From Diadophis punctatus similis (taxonomy: Eukaryota; Chordata; Lepidosauria; Squamata; Dipsadidae): 64,000 bases of DNA. Location: the NCBI GenBank assembly GCA_023053685.1, contig JALIGW010000004.1, positions 82,314,297 through 82,378,296 on the forward strand. The letters are read 5' to 3'. Numbering within the stretch: the first letter of the stretch is position 1; each line of letters begins with the position of its first letter. The position numbers were made by a program, and so were the translations under genes. Under the pieces are notes generated by a model, which made no database searches, was not told where the DNA came from, and saw only the letters and a program-made list of their open reading frames with translations. Of the stretch, positions 11,790-23,039 are shown one piece after another.

Positions 11790-11943
11790 ATTTAAATAAA
11801 TAATCTATACAAGTCCCGAGGAATTCTCATCCCATCATACATGATCCTGGCTGTGTCAGTAGAACAACATCATTCGTAGGAGTGGATCCCACTGAATTAA
11901 GAGCTAGGAGGGACTTATTCCCTTTTCAGCAGGTAGTACTTAC

Positions 11944-12145
11944 TCAATGAAGTAGACTTCCCCTTTCTCTGTGTAAGCCATTTCCCAATTATCCGGTAAG
12001 GGGCCCAGTTCATCGTTTTCTTCAAGTTTAGGATGCTTGGTTACATCCATTTCCTCTTTCACTTCCTCCGGCTGGCTATAAACAGGGGCAGGATAAGGCT
12101 GAGCTGAAGTTTCTCCTGTGCTTTTCTCCTCATGTTCACTTGACT
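11944..12145 (-). CDS. MAGI2: MAGI2 internal exon, linker and first half of WW domain 1
   Basis: The 202-nt exon completes a Glu codon and reads [20 protein letters not shown], then [14 protein letters not shown], an acidic spacer, and [20 protein letters not shown] followed by two bases of an Asp codon. [19 protein letters not shown] is the N-terminal half of WW domain 1, with the first signature Trp and the central aromatic block YF. The second Trp lies in exon 4229-4308. WW domains bind proline-rich PPxY-type ligands. Acceptor: TTTTTATTCATACAG (AG at 12146-12147). Donor: TTGA|gtaagt, a near-perfect U1 site. The frame can be read past the acceptor upstream, but that extension is intronic. 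The linker differs at several sites from the mammalian protein as I remember it, which fits a diverged orthologue. Confidence 0.95.
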
Positions 12146-12224
12146 CTGTATGAATAAAAACATGGACATCATTTGTAAAGGTTGTCTGGCTGTGCCTGAC
12201 TCTAGTGGGAGTGCCTATCTCTGT

Positions 12225-12475
12225 TTCTTGGCCGAGGGAGCCAGCGTTGTCCAAAGACATTTCCCGTGGTCATGTACGCCAAAGGCGCACTGAACGCAGT
12301 TACCTTCCCACCAAAGTGGTACCTATTTATCTACTGGCATTTGCATGCTTTCGGACTGCTAGTTGGGCAAGAGCTGGAACAAGGAACGGCAGCTCATCCA
12401 GTCACGGGTCTCGAACTGCCGTCCTTTTGGTCGACAGCCCAGTGTCTTAACCGCTGGGCCACCATGCCCCCACAA
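12225..12475 (-). mobile_element. tRNA-derived SINE (group 2)
   Basis: Minus strand: GGTGGCCCAGCGGTTAAGAC A-box region, CAGTTCGAGACCCGTGAC B-box, and body AAATAGGTACCACTTTGGTG. It begins 80 bp upstream (transcript sense) of the exon acceptor at 12145. Confidence 0.78.
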
Positions 12476-12685
12476 TAATAGTCTACATCATTTGTAGGCT
12501 GTTATTATTGCAATGAAGCAAGACTGCTATGACTGGGCTTCAGGAGGGCTTCTCCGGGTCATACTTACGGAGACAGGCCAGGAGTGACACATGGGCCAAA
12601 TAAGGTTGGTTTGGCCTTTCTAAATTACAAACTTCAGCATGGGCCAGAATGAAAAAAACCACAATAATTATATAGATACAGATTA

Positions 12686-13358
12686 ACAGAGTTGGAAGGG
12701 ACCTTGTAGGTCATCTAGTCCAACCAACCTCCCAAGCAGACCCTACACCATTTCTGACAGATGGCAGTCTAGTCTCTTCTTGAAAGCTTCCAGTGATGAC
12801 GCTCCCACAACTTCTGAAGGCAACTTCTGTTCCATGGGTTGATTGTTCTCACTGTCAGAAAATTTCTCCTTATTTCCAGGTTGAATCTCTCCTTGATCAG
12901 TTTTCATCCATTATTCCTTGTCTGGCCTACAGGTGCTTTGGAAAATAGCTTGACCCCCTCCTCTCTGTGGCAGCCCCTCAAATATTGGAAGACTGTTATC
13001 CTGTCTCCCCTGGTCCTTCTCTTCAATAGACTAGCCATGCCCAGTTCCTGCAACCGCTCTTCATATGTTTTAGCCTCCAGTCCCCTTATCATCTTGGTTG
13101 CTCTTCTCTGCACTCTTTCTAGAGTCTCAACATTTTTTTAATAGTGTGGTGACCAAATCTGGATGCAGCATTCTAGGTGTAGTCTTACTAAGGCTTTATA
13201 GAGTGGTATTCACCTCACTTGATCTTGATTGTATCCCTCTGTTAATGTAATTTAGGATTGCGTTGGCTTTTTTGGTTGCCGCCGCACACTGCTGGCTCAT
13301 ATTAAATTGGTTGTCCACTAAGACTCCAAAATCCCTCTCACAGTTACTGCTATTAAGC
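12686..13358 (-). mobile_element. CR1, 5'-truncated
   Basis: The minus strand encodes CR1 C-terminal blocks ([36 protein letters not shown]) with frameshifts. The 3' signature GTTGGACTAGATGACC is at the low end. Confidence 0.92.
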
Positions 13359-14384
13359 CTTGTTTCATAATAATTTCATAATAATATACTATTATTATTA
13401 TGTACACAACACTGTGTGTTCATAGCTGCCAGTTCTTTAGCTGGTTGGCCTTCACATGCATCAACATATGTTCTTCCCAAGAATCTAGGAGGACATAATG
13501 TATTGGTGTAGTTTACGGGCAGATCCAAACACTGTGGCCTTTTACAATTGACAGATGGAAATTTTGTCCATGTGCTGATTTTTTAAAGTGTAGTCCAAGC
13601 CTTTTTGGTGTAGCACTCACTTTGTCAATAATACCTGGGACCATGGTGCCAGTTAATGTCATAAGTTTGATCTTCAGAGCCTGATAATTTGCGATCTTCA
13701 TTATTAAGTAATAATTTCATTGTTGTTATTTCTCACTATATCACTCACAGGTGCAACTTACCAGGGACATTCGTGGGGCTGGACTTGGGTTGGGTCTCTT
13801 GTGGCAACGCAATGACTCCAAAATGATGACATGTTTAACTCCACCTTCCAGTTCAGTCTGTTCATTTTCCTACACTGTATCAATATCTATTTCTATCTCA
13901 AGTGGGCAAACTTGCCTAACATTCCTGCCTCTTATTTTCCCCACTGCAAAACCTTGAGAGGTGGGTTGGGTTGAGAGGGAGTAGCTACCCCAAGGTCATC
14001 CAGCTGGTTTGGAGGCCTAAAAGAGGAGTAGAATTCATCATCTCCTGTTTTCTAGGCCACCACCTTCACCACCACATCGAACTAAGTCTCAGCTGCCAGT
14101 TTGTTTATCACCTACCTTGATAGACATTGATATAATTTGAAGTAATACATCAAAGCTTAGTCAGACCAATCTCCCAATAGTGACCTTCTTTTAGTTATAT
14201 AGATAATGAGCGTAATTTCTGATCTGGTAGGCGATTTAAGTGCCTTTTTGCTAGGAGGTAATTTATATAAAAACCACTGGAATGGGGAAGGAACCTTTTA
14301 ATTAAAGGAAGAAGCAGTCTTTGACTGAGATCAAAGCAAAATTCCCAGTAAAAAAGTTTTCCCAACCCAATGCTGTTATATCTA

Positions 14385-14433
14385 TATATCTCTTATCTTT
14401 TTCTCTATCTCTATCTATTTCTATCTTTCGCCC

Positions 14434-14526
<93 letters not shown>

Positions 14527-14563
14527 TCTATCTATCTATCATCTATCATCTAATCTATCTATT

Positions 14564-14609
<46 letters not shown>

Positions 14610-14771
14610 CGCCTGTCTCTGTTTCTGTCTCTGTCTCTGTGTCTGTGTCTCTGTCTCTCTCTCTCTCTCATCTTTGTCTATCTGTCTGTTTATTCTTTCT
14701 CTCTCTCTCTCTCCGTCCGCCTGTCTCTGTCTCTGTCTGTCTGTCTCTCTCATCTTTGTCTATCTGTCTGT

Positions 14772-14832
<61 letters not shown>

Positions 14833-14893
14833 TCTCTCTCTCTCTCTCTCTCTCCATCCGCCTGTCTCTGTGTCTCTGTCTCTATTTCTCTCT
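14385..14893. repeat. (CT)n-rich microsatellite
   Basis: CT runs interrupted by ATCT, TGTCTC and a repeated TCATCTTTGTCTATCTGTCT motif (14668 and 14748), showing internal duplication. Confidence 0.97.
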
Positions 14894-15641
14894 CCACCTA
14901 TAAACTACATAGTTTTCTTCCACTGGCTGTCATTTTTTTTCTTGTAAGTACATAAGGTGGTTGTATTCCAAGAAACACAATATTGTTACAGTGATGAAAT
15001 ACTTTTTCATCTGAATAAAATCCTCTCCGGATCCCGTAGTGGTTTAATCTCTTTATATCATTATTTTTCTACAAACCGGAGGGAATTCCCTTGCTTTTTT
15101 GGCTCCAGCGGCAACGATTTTGCGCTACTACTTTGGTAAGTGATTCTTTCCTACCTGAAGCTATGTACCGCATATAGAGACAAATCATATTTGGCGCGAA
15201 GCATTTTCTTCCCTGGAAAGGATTCACTTAAAAATATGAACAGCACGACTGCAAGATATTCTGAGTCGCAAAGTTTAAGACAGGCAAATCTTTCCAGATT
15301 TGCTGAAAGTGAGGTTCTAAATCAAGTCTTCCCTTATTGTAACTAATGGAAACAAGTCTTGCATTTTTCGGCGACCTACTTTCAAAAATTAAGCTGCATC
15401 ACAGGAGGAGGATAAAAGCGCAGACATGAGCTTTATGAGGAAGTTTTATTTATTTTATTTATTTGTATTTTATTTTAAGTTCAGAGAGGAAAGCATGGTA
15501 GCATTTCCACACTCCAATCTGTCCGAAGGATTATCAACGTGGTTGGGGGAATAACTTAATTCTTGATGAAGGACATTAAGGATGGCTCTGTGCTCCGTCT
15601 TTACTCCCTCCAGCTAATGGGAGAAGCCAATGGGAGAAGGC

Positions 15642-16290
15642 TTAGTCTTAGTGGACAACCAGCTAAATAGGAGCCAGCAGTGTGCAGCGGCAGCCAAAAA
15701 AGCCAATGCAATCCTAAGTTGCATTAACAGAGGGATACAATCAAGTTCAAGGGAGGTACCAATACCACTCTATAAAGCCTTAGTAAGACCACACCTAGAA
15801 TACTGCATCCAGTTTTGGTCACCACACTATAAAAAAGATGTTGAGACTCTAGAAAGAGTGCAGAGAAGAGCAACCAGGATGATTAGGGGACTGGAAACTA
15901 AAACATACAATGAACGGTTGCAGGAATTGGGCATGGCTAGTCTAGTGAAGAGAAGGACCAGGGGAGACATGATAGCAATATTCCAATATTTGAGGGGCTG
16001 CCACAGGGAGGAAGGGGTCAAGCTATTTTCCAAAACACCTGAAGGCCAGACAAGGAATAATGAATGGAAACTGATCAAGGAGAGATTCAACCTAGAAATA
16101 AGGAGAAATTTCCTGACAGTGAGAACAATTGATCAGTGGAACAACTTGCCTCCAGAAGTTGTGAATGCTCCAACACTGGAAGTTTTTAAGAAGAGATTGG
16201 ATAACCATTTGTCTGAAGTGGTGTAGGGTTTCCTGCCTAAGCAGGGGGTTGGACTAGAAGACCTCCAAGGTCCCTTTCCAACTCTGTTAT
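15642..16290 (+). mobile_element. CR1, 5'-truncated, open frame
   Basis: A 198-codon frame (15630-16226) reads CR1 ORF2 C-terminus, starting near [20 protein letters not shown] and ending TLEVFKKRLDNHLSEVV, then the 3' UTR signature. No stop interrupts it, so it is a young or slowly decayed copy. The catalytic FADD part is missing. Confidence 0.93.
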
Positions 16291-16961
16291 TTTATTTTAT
16301 TATATATTATAATCACTGCAGCACGGAAGATGGGTAAATGATCTCAATTTTCCTTGTTGCATTAGCTTCTGGCTTTGAATCACCTATCAGGTGATTGCAA
16401 ATTTAACTTGCCCTTAGGAAATACATAATTAAAAGAACGTTTCCATATTCTCAGGCAACAACTTAATGGATTTCCTATAACTCAGGAAAGAAAGAAAAAA
16501 AACCTCGACAGAGACATAAATTCACTCTTGTTTTATTTAGGTTTCATTGTTAATGTTAACCATTAACAATCTGTTCCAATATTTCTAGACAGAGAAATAT
16601 TTTTCAGTTTAGGAATTAGGTGGGTGCAGTTGGGAGAAAAAAAAATCTGCAGAAAAATGAAGTCTGGGAGAAGAATGGGAGGCATTACGCTTCAGAGAGA
16701 TAAGCTATGCTCGTGTCATTTTTTATATTCCAAACTATACATCACTTTAAAACTGACTTTGGCATCTTCCTACCTGCAGATATGGATCCAGCAATATTTC
16801 TGTGCATTAAAAAAATGCCTCAAACATTGGTTATGAATAATATAAGAGATTTCCATCTCACTTGGAACTGTATACTGCAGTTATACAATTTCTTTTAAAA
16901 TCGATCACGCTGGACTTTTCATTATTTTTAAGCAGGATTTCCGATGAGTGACTTGGGTCTA

Positions 16962-17050
16962 CAGGTAGACCTCGGTTTGCGACCACAATTGAGCCCAAAA
17001 TTTCTGACGTTAAGCAAGACATTTGTTAAGTGAGTTTCCTGGACAAAAAT
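16962..17050 (+). mobile_element. MITE family C fragment
   Basis: ACAGGTAGACCTCGGTTTGC start and AATTGAGCCCAAAATTTCTG body; lacks the other end. Confidence 0.7.
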
Positions 17051-17174
17051 TCCGAATCCTGACCCAGAGGGAAGGAATCTTAAATATTCCTGCATGGCAG
17101 TGTCTTCAGAGACTGTGAGATATAAGGGGGCGGTTTTTATATGATTATGTGTGTGCAAATGCTGAGTATAAAAC

Positions 17175-17745
17175 ATAATAACAGAATAACAAAGTTAGAA
17201 GGGACCTTGGAGGTCTTCTAGTCCAACCCCCTGCTCAAACAGGGGACCCTGTGCCATACCAGACAAGTGGCTGTCCAGACTCTTCTTAAAAGCCTCCAGT
17301 GATGGAGCATCCACAACTTCTGGAGGCAAATCGTTCCACTGGTTAATTGTCCTCACTGTTAGGAAGTTTCTCCTTAATTCCAGGTTGCTTCTCTCCTTGA
17401 TTAGTTTCCATTGTTTCTTGTCCTGCCTTCAGGTGCTTTGGAGAATAGCTTGAACCCCCTCCTCTCTGTAGCAGCCCCTCAAATATTGGAAGACTGCTAT
17501 CATGACACCCCTAGTCCTTCTTTTCATTAAACTAGACATACCCAATTCCTGCAACCGTTCATAGTATGTTTTAGCCTCCAGTCCCCTAATCATCTTTGCT
17601 GCTCTTCTCTGCACAATTTCCAGAGTCTCAACACCTGTTTTATATTGTGGTGCCCAAAACAGGATGCAATATTCCAAGTGCGGCATTATAGAATGGCAAT
17701 AACACGTCACGTGATCTTGATTTTATCCTTCTGTTAATGCAAACC
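17175..17745 (-). mobile_element. CR1, 5'-truncated
   Basis: The minus strand encodes MPHLEYCILFWAPQYKTGVE and the RTRGVMIAVFQYLRGC block, with breaks. The 3' end is at 17175 with the GGAGGTCTTCTAGTCCAACC signature. It ends 38 bp from the MAGI2 exon donor. Confidence 0.92.
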
Positions 17746-17783
17746 TAGGTCTGCATAAAAACCCGGGAGCTAAACATTCTCAC

Positions 17784-18002
17784 CTGGTGTGATTGCCACA
17801 CTATTGCCGTTCACCACGGCTTTCTCTTCTTCCTCCTCTTCTTCCGGAGGCTCAATTCCTGTCTTTTCCATGTTGCTCACTGACTTGTTTCTTTTCCGCT
17901 TGCCTTCCGAACTGGGTGTTGCTCCTGGGAGGATCTGATCGGTGACATTTAATAGCAGTGGGACTGGCTCAGCCGGAGGCTTGGGAGTACCATAGTAATT
18001 AT
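17784..18002 (-). CDS. MAGI2: MAGI2 internal exon, end of GK domain and basic/acidic linker
   Basis: The 219-nt exon begins with the second and third bases of an Asp codon and reads DNYYGTPKPPAEP, then LLLNVTDQILPGATPS, a basic stretch EGKRKRNKSVSNMEK, then a run of seven Glu and VVNGNSVAITP. The opening closes the guanylate-kinase-like domain; the rest is the linker before WW1. The KRKRNKSVSNMEK segment and poly-Glu run are what I recall for MAGI2, and not for MAGI1 or MAGI3 in the same position, so this exon decides the paralogue. Acceptor: pyrimidine-rich tract ending TTTATCCTAG (AG at 18003-18004). Donor: CCAG|gtgaga, GT on complement of 17782-17783. Length is a multiple of three with equal phases at both ends, so skipping would be frame-neutral. 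The basic run could act as a nuclear-localisation or phosphorylation region, but that is inference. Confidence 0.95.
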
Positions 18003-18437
18003 CTAGGATAAAGCAAAAGAAAAAAGGGAAAAAAATTCAGAAAACGGGCTCAGAAAGAACTGTTTCCTATCGATTTCATTCTGCAGTTTTCAGGTTTCGA
18101 TCCCCAATCTCAAATGTCTTTAAAATTTCAAGAAAGTAACCTAGATGTATTTCACTGACAACTGGATTTTTTTTTTCTTATACATACTTGTGGATAGAAA
18201 GATGCACTTCAGTGAGGAATGGAAAGCCATTTTACTAAAACAATTGCTGTTACAGATAGCTTCTAGAGTTCAAATGTATGGTTTGTAATCTCTCCCCTTT
18301 GATTTCTTGTTTATTTGGGCATCGATAACTTGTTATTCTGCTCACAAAATTGCCTGATGGAAAATAAAACCATCCAAAATACAGCATTTGTAGTAACAAC
18401 AACAACGCCAAATCCAGTCTGAACATCTGGCTTATGC

Positions 18438-18460
18438 AATTCCTCCTCCTCCTCCTCCTC

Positions 18461-18491
<31 letters not shown>

Positions 18492-18507
18492 TCCTCCTCC
18501 TCCTCCA
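18438..18507. repeat. (TCC)n microsatellite
   Basis: Pure TCC units with one CCCCCC interruption. Confidence 0.97.
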
Positions 18508-18634
18508 TGGCATGAAAAAGTATCAACAACGATGCATTGGAAGTTGTGCAAGAAATATCATTTGCCTGCAGGCAAGAATTGGTAGCACCATAAAGTAGAG
18601 TAAGCCATGGAAAATGAGGAAACCAAATGGGACT

Positions 18635-18815
18635 TTACACCAGAAGCTTAGAACCCCAGTCCATGGACCAGCACCGAGCCACAGCATGCCAGAAACCAGG
18701 CCGCACAAATAAACAAAGCCCCATCCGCCGGAAACCACACCCCCTCCAGTCCGCGGAAAAACGTCTCTCCATGAAACTAGTCCCTGGTGCCCCAAAGGTT
18801 GGGAGCCACCGCTTT
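18635..18815 (-). mobile_element. MITE family G
   Basis: Minus strand starts GCGGTGGCTCCCAACCTTTG and includes CATGGACTGGGGTTCTAAGC near the other end. Related to 48430-49215 but diverged. Confidence 0.65.
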
Positions 18816-19499
18816 AGACAATTCAAACTGACAGGTACCTTGTCACATAACACCTTAGACTTAACAATTGTCGATTAGACAGATAAAAAAAGTCTGGATA
18901 ATGGACGTGACAGTCTCTGGAGACAGCATAGAAGAGAAAATTGGAGAAGACAACAAAATACGAAGACTTGCAAACAGAAGTAGAAGAACTGTGGCAAAAG
19001 AAAGCAAAGATACAGCCAATAATAATTATAGGACCTCGGGCGCAATCCCAAAACATCTAAAGCACACTTGAGAACGTCATCGGCATTGACAAATCCACCA
19101 TTAGTCAATTGCAAAAGGCAGCTGTACTCGGAACAGCTTACATCCTGCAGAGATATCTTTAACACCATCAAACATCCACATCTGTCCATCCCAGGTCCTT
19201 GGGGAGGACTTGATAGCTGGATAAAAATGCCAAATCCAGTGTGAACATCTGGCTGACTGTACAACGAACCATAATAATAATAAATCACACTCCAGCACCA
19301 ATTCAAAAATAATGGGAACCATCTAATTAAGCAGACATTTGAACAACAACAAAAAAAAACCATAAAAGAGGCTGAAAAACTGCTATTATTTGATTTACTG
19401 TTATTATATTCTAGCTGTATTTGATGGGGAGTCTGCAAACAGTGCTGGATAACCATCTGTTATGGATGCTCCAGGCTCTTGTAACCTTGCAACTTACAA

Positions 19500-19606
19500 G
19501 ATTCGTGGACTGCAATTCCCAGAATTTTCCCCAGCAGCAGGCTGGCTGGAGGAATTTGGTGAATTGAAGTCCACAGATCTTAAAGTTGCCAAGGTTGAGA
19601 AACACT
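19500..19606. mobile_element. Palindromic MITE fragment
   Basis: GACTGCAATTCCCAGAATTT, then GAATTGAAGTCCACAGATCT and AAGGTTGAGAAACACTG. Related in core to the 138-bp element at 11652. Confidence 0.6.
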
Positions 19607-19693
19607 GATCTAACAGAATAACAGAATAACCGAGGTGGAAGGGACCTTGGAGGTCTTCTAGTCTAGCTCCTGCTCAAGCGGGAAACCCTATAC

Positions 19694-19869
19694 CAGTGGT
19701 GAAATCCAATTTTTTTTACTACCGGTTCTGTGGGCGTGGCTTGGTGGGCGTGGCAGGGGAAGGATACTACAAAATCCCCATTCCCACCCCACTCTGGGGC
19801 CAGCCAGAGGTGGTGTTTGCCGGTTCTCCGAACTACCGGTTCTCCAGAACCTGCTGGATTTCACCCCTG
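19694..19869 (+). mobile_element. hAT-like MITE (CAGTGGTGAAATCC type), nested in CR1
   Basis: 176 bp, CAGTGGTGAAATCC to GGATTTCACCCCTG. Perfect 8-bp duplication CCCTATAC (19686-19693 and 19870-19877) of CR1 sequence. Confidence 0.92.
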
Positions 19870-20014
19870 CCCTATACCATTTCAGACAAATGGTTATCCA
19901 ATCTTTTCTTTAAAACTTCTAGTGTTGGAGCATTCACAACTTCTGGAGGCAAGCTGCTCCACTGATTAATTGTTCTAACTAACAGGAAATTTCTCCTTAG
20001 TTCTAGGTTGCTTC

Positions 20015-20416
20015 CAGGGGCGGGTTGCTGCTTCTTCGCGGATACCGGTGTGCTGTGCTCACATCGCCATGTTTCGGCGCGCATGCCCTCGCACGATTTT
20101 GCTTCCTGCGTATGCACAGAAGTAAAATCTTGCAAGGGGACTCGCGTGTGCACATGATTTTGGCGCTTTTTTGCTTCCGCACATGCGTGGAAGCAAAAAA
20201 TCACGAAAATCTCATGCGCATGCGCGTCCCCTCACAAGATTTTGCTTCCACGCATGCACAGGAAGCAAAATCTGCAAAAAAGTTCCCCCCAAAAAGATGG
20301 CACCGCGCAACAGACCGGCGAAGACGTCACCGGAGCTGTCGAGTGCAAATAGCGCCATCTGCTGGCTGCTACCGGTACTGTAGAGTAGACCGCACCGGTA
20401 AAGGAACCCACCACTG
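20015..20416 (+). mobile_element. hAT-like MITE, family A-related, nested in CR1
   Basis: 402 bp, CAGGGGCGGGTTGC to GGAACCCACCACTG. Perfect 8-bp duplication GTTGCTTC (20007-20014 and 20417-20424). Holds GCGCATGCGCG-type motifs. Confidence 0.92.
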
Positions 20417-21470
20417 GTTGCTTCTCTCCTTGATTAGTTTCCATCCATTTTTTCTTGTCTTTCCTTCTGATGCTTTGGAGAATAGGTTGACCTCCTCTTC
20501 TTTGTGGCAACCCCTCAGATATTGGGACCTGCTATCATGTCCCCCCTGGTCCTTCTTTCCATTAAATTAGACATACCCAATTCCTGCAACCATTCTTCAT
20601 TAGTTTTAGCCTCCAGTCCCCTAATCATCTTTGTTGCTCTTCTCTGTAATCCAGTGAATCCTGCCTTGAACAGGGTTGAACTGGGTGATTTCAAAGGAGA
20701 CTTCCAACTCTATGGTTCCCTGATCCATCCCTCCATGACAGGTTCAAGTCCCCTCTTCAAGAAATAAGCCTGGAAAAATTCTGGCCTAAGCGATGCGTAC
20801 TACTGGCAAAACTACAATGTCTGCATTAAAACTTCAACCATGTGGATTACTGCTGCAAGCAGATTTATATTGAAGTGCTTTCAGACCCATCTGTTCTCCT
20901 CGTCTTTGCTCTTGGAGGACCTAATGATGATAGAGAGGCAAGCACGGAGTTGTTCTGCTGTCGCTACTCCCAACTGCGTCACCCTCTTTGCCCGAATTTG
21001 AAAATTAATTTTTCACCGGAATGTAATTTATTGAGATGGAGACAGTTCAAATCAATGCAGCCAGACTGTGTGTCATAAAATGCAAAGGCTTTGGGGCTTT
21101 CCAAGCACCGCAGATAAAATTATGAGCTTTTTTTCCATCTTCCCTCCTTTCCAGAGCAATTAGCTAAATGTAGGCAACGTCTCACCAAAAAACCCCCAAA
21201 CAAAACAACAACAACAACACCTAATGATCAAATTAAATAATAAAAATAATACCTGGAGACAGCAGAAGAGGAGAGAAAGAAGGGAAGAACATCGCAAAAT
21301 AAAATAGATGAATGATGACTTTGGGGGAAAAAAGCAGAGACAGGACCAGCAGTGAAAGGTGCCTTGGGGGCAATCCCAAAACATCTGCATTGCTAGTTGA
21401 ACACCATCGCCACAGACAAAACCATCATCAGTCGATTGTAAATGCAGCTTTACTTGGAACGGCTTACATC

Positions 21471-22551
21471 TTCCTTCCTTCCTTCCTTCCTTCCTTCCTT
21501 CCTTCCTTCCTTCCTTCCTTCCTTCCTTCCTTCCTTCCTTTCCCTGACTCCCTCCATCCCTCTCTTTTTTCTTCCTCCCTCCCTCCCTCCCGCCTTACAT
21601 TCCCTTTTTCTCCCTCCCTCCCTCCCTCCTATTTCCCTCCCTCCCTCCCTTCCCTCCTTCCTCCTTTCTGTTTTCCTTCCTTCCCTCCTTCCTTCCTTTT
21701 CTTGCCTCCCTCTTTTTTCTTTCTCCCTCCTTTCCTTTTTCTCCCTCCCTCCTTTTTTCCTTCCTTCCTTCCTTCCTTCCTTCCTTCCTTCCTTCCTTCC
21801 TTCCTTCCTTCCTTCCTTCCTTCCTTTCCCTGACTCCCTCCATCCCTCTCTTTTTTCTTCCTCCCTCCCTCCCTCCCGCCTTACATTCCCTTTTTCTCCC
21901 TCCCTCCCTCCCTCCTATTTCCCTCCCTCCCTCCCTTCCCTCCTTCCTCCTTTCTGTTTTCCTTCCTTCCCTCCTTCCTTCCTTTTCTTGCCTCCCTCTT
22001 TTTTCTTTCTCCCTCCTTTCCTTTTTCTCCCTCCCTCCCTCCTTCCTTCCTTCCTTCCTTCCTTCCTTCCTTCCTTCCTTCCTTCCTTCCTTCCTTCCTT
22101 CCTTTTCTTGCATCCCTTTTTCTTCCTCCCTCCCTCCTTTCCTTTTTCTCCCTCCCTCCCTTTTTCCTTCCTTCCTTCCTTCCTTCCTTCCTTCCTTCCT
22201 TCCTTCCTTCCTTCCTTTTATTGCCACCCTATTTTTCTTCCTCCCTCCCTCCTTTCCTTTTTCTCCCTCCCTCCTTTTTTCCTTCCTTCCTTCCTTCCTT
22301 CCTTCCTTCCTTCCTTCCTTCCTTCCTTCCTTCCTTCCTTCCTTCCTTCCTTCCTTCCTTCCTTCCTTCCTTCCTTCCTTCCTTCCCTCCTTTCTCCTTT
22401 CTGTTTTCCTTCCTTCCCTCCCTTCCCTCCCTCCCTCCCTTCCTTTCTTCCTTCCTTCCTTCCTTCTTTCCTCCCTCCCTCCCTCCCTCCCTCCCTCCCT
22501 CCCTCCCTTCTTCCATCCATCCATCCATCCATCCATCCATCCATCCATCCG
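21471..22551. repeat. 1.1-kb CT-rich tetranucleotide array with higher-order duplication
   Basis: (TTCC)n and (TCCC)n blocks with a repeated non-simple segment starting TCCCTGACTCCCTCCATCCC at 21541 and again at 21827 (286-bp period). It ends in (CCAT)n. Long Leu/Pro/Ser or Lys/Glu/Arg frames across it are artefacts. Confidence 0.97.
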
Positions 22552-23039
22552 AGAGCAACTAGGACTAGTCTAAATAATAAATTCTCAGACTGCAGGACCA
22601 CAATTACAGTCTGAAGCGATATCCTTTCCCACTGGTGTTGTTCTGTCCTTTTGGCATCCGTCAAGCCCATTACTGCAATAGGGCCATCCGGCCTTCAACA
22701 ATTGTGGTGCTCAAGTGTAGTAGACATCCCGCTGTAGCTTCATTCATTCTTCTGGTAATTACTTGGCCAATGCAGGGAGTTTTTTGTATGTCTCTCATTG
22801 ACAGAATCTGGAGGTCCCATTTCTTAATGATTTTGGACACAACTTGTTGGCTATTGTGTGAAGGAGGCCATCGTCGCTCAGCATGTGGTCCTTTCGTTTG
22901 GCAAGGATATTCATCAGTAGCGAAGAGAAGGGTGGAGTTGGATGCTGTCTCTTCCCTCTTCTCATTTCCCGGCCAGAAACATTTAAAATGTATCTCTAAT
23001 TACCTAAAAGCAGGTGACAAATGTAAAGATACCAGGATG

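Larger units (their letters stand above)
12146..17783 (-). other. MAGI2: MAGI2 intron (5.6 kb)
   Basis: It contains a SINE, two minus-strand CR1 fragments and one plus-strand CR1 fragment, and a 0.5-kb CT microsatellite. I see no gene or recognisable repeat in 13359-14380, 14900-15640 and 16300-16960. Confidence 0.9.
19615..20655 (-). mobile_element. CR1 carrying two MITE insertions
   Basis: CR1 3' half on the minus strand, interrupted at 19694-19869 and 20015-20416. Joining the three CR1 pieces restores the usual CR1 order (3' signature, NFLLVRTINQWSSLPPEVV, then upstream blocks). Confidence 0.9.

Noticed and set aside
11940..12260. 106-codon frame taken as a complete small gene
   Set aside because: Only 11944-12145 is coding; the N-terminal 38 codons lie upstream of a splice acceptor and in a SINE.
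14321..14947. 208-codon Ser/Leu frame
   Set aside because: Translation of a (CT)n array; all frames are open because the unit lacks stops.
21442..22614. 390-codon Leu/Pro/Ser frame and 317-codon Lys/Glu/Gly/Arg frame
   Set aside because: Translation of a CT-rich microsatellite; no complexity, no splice context.
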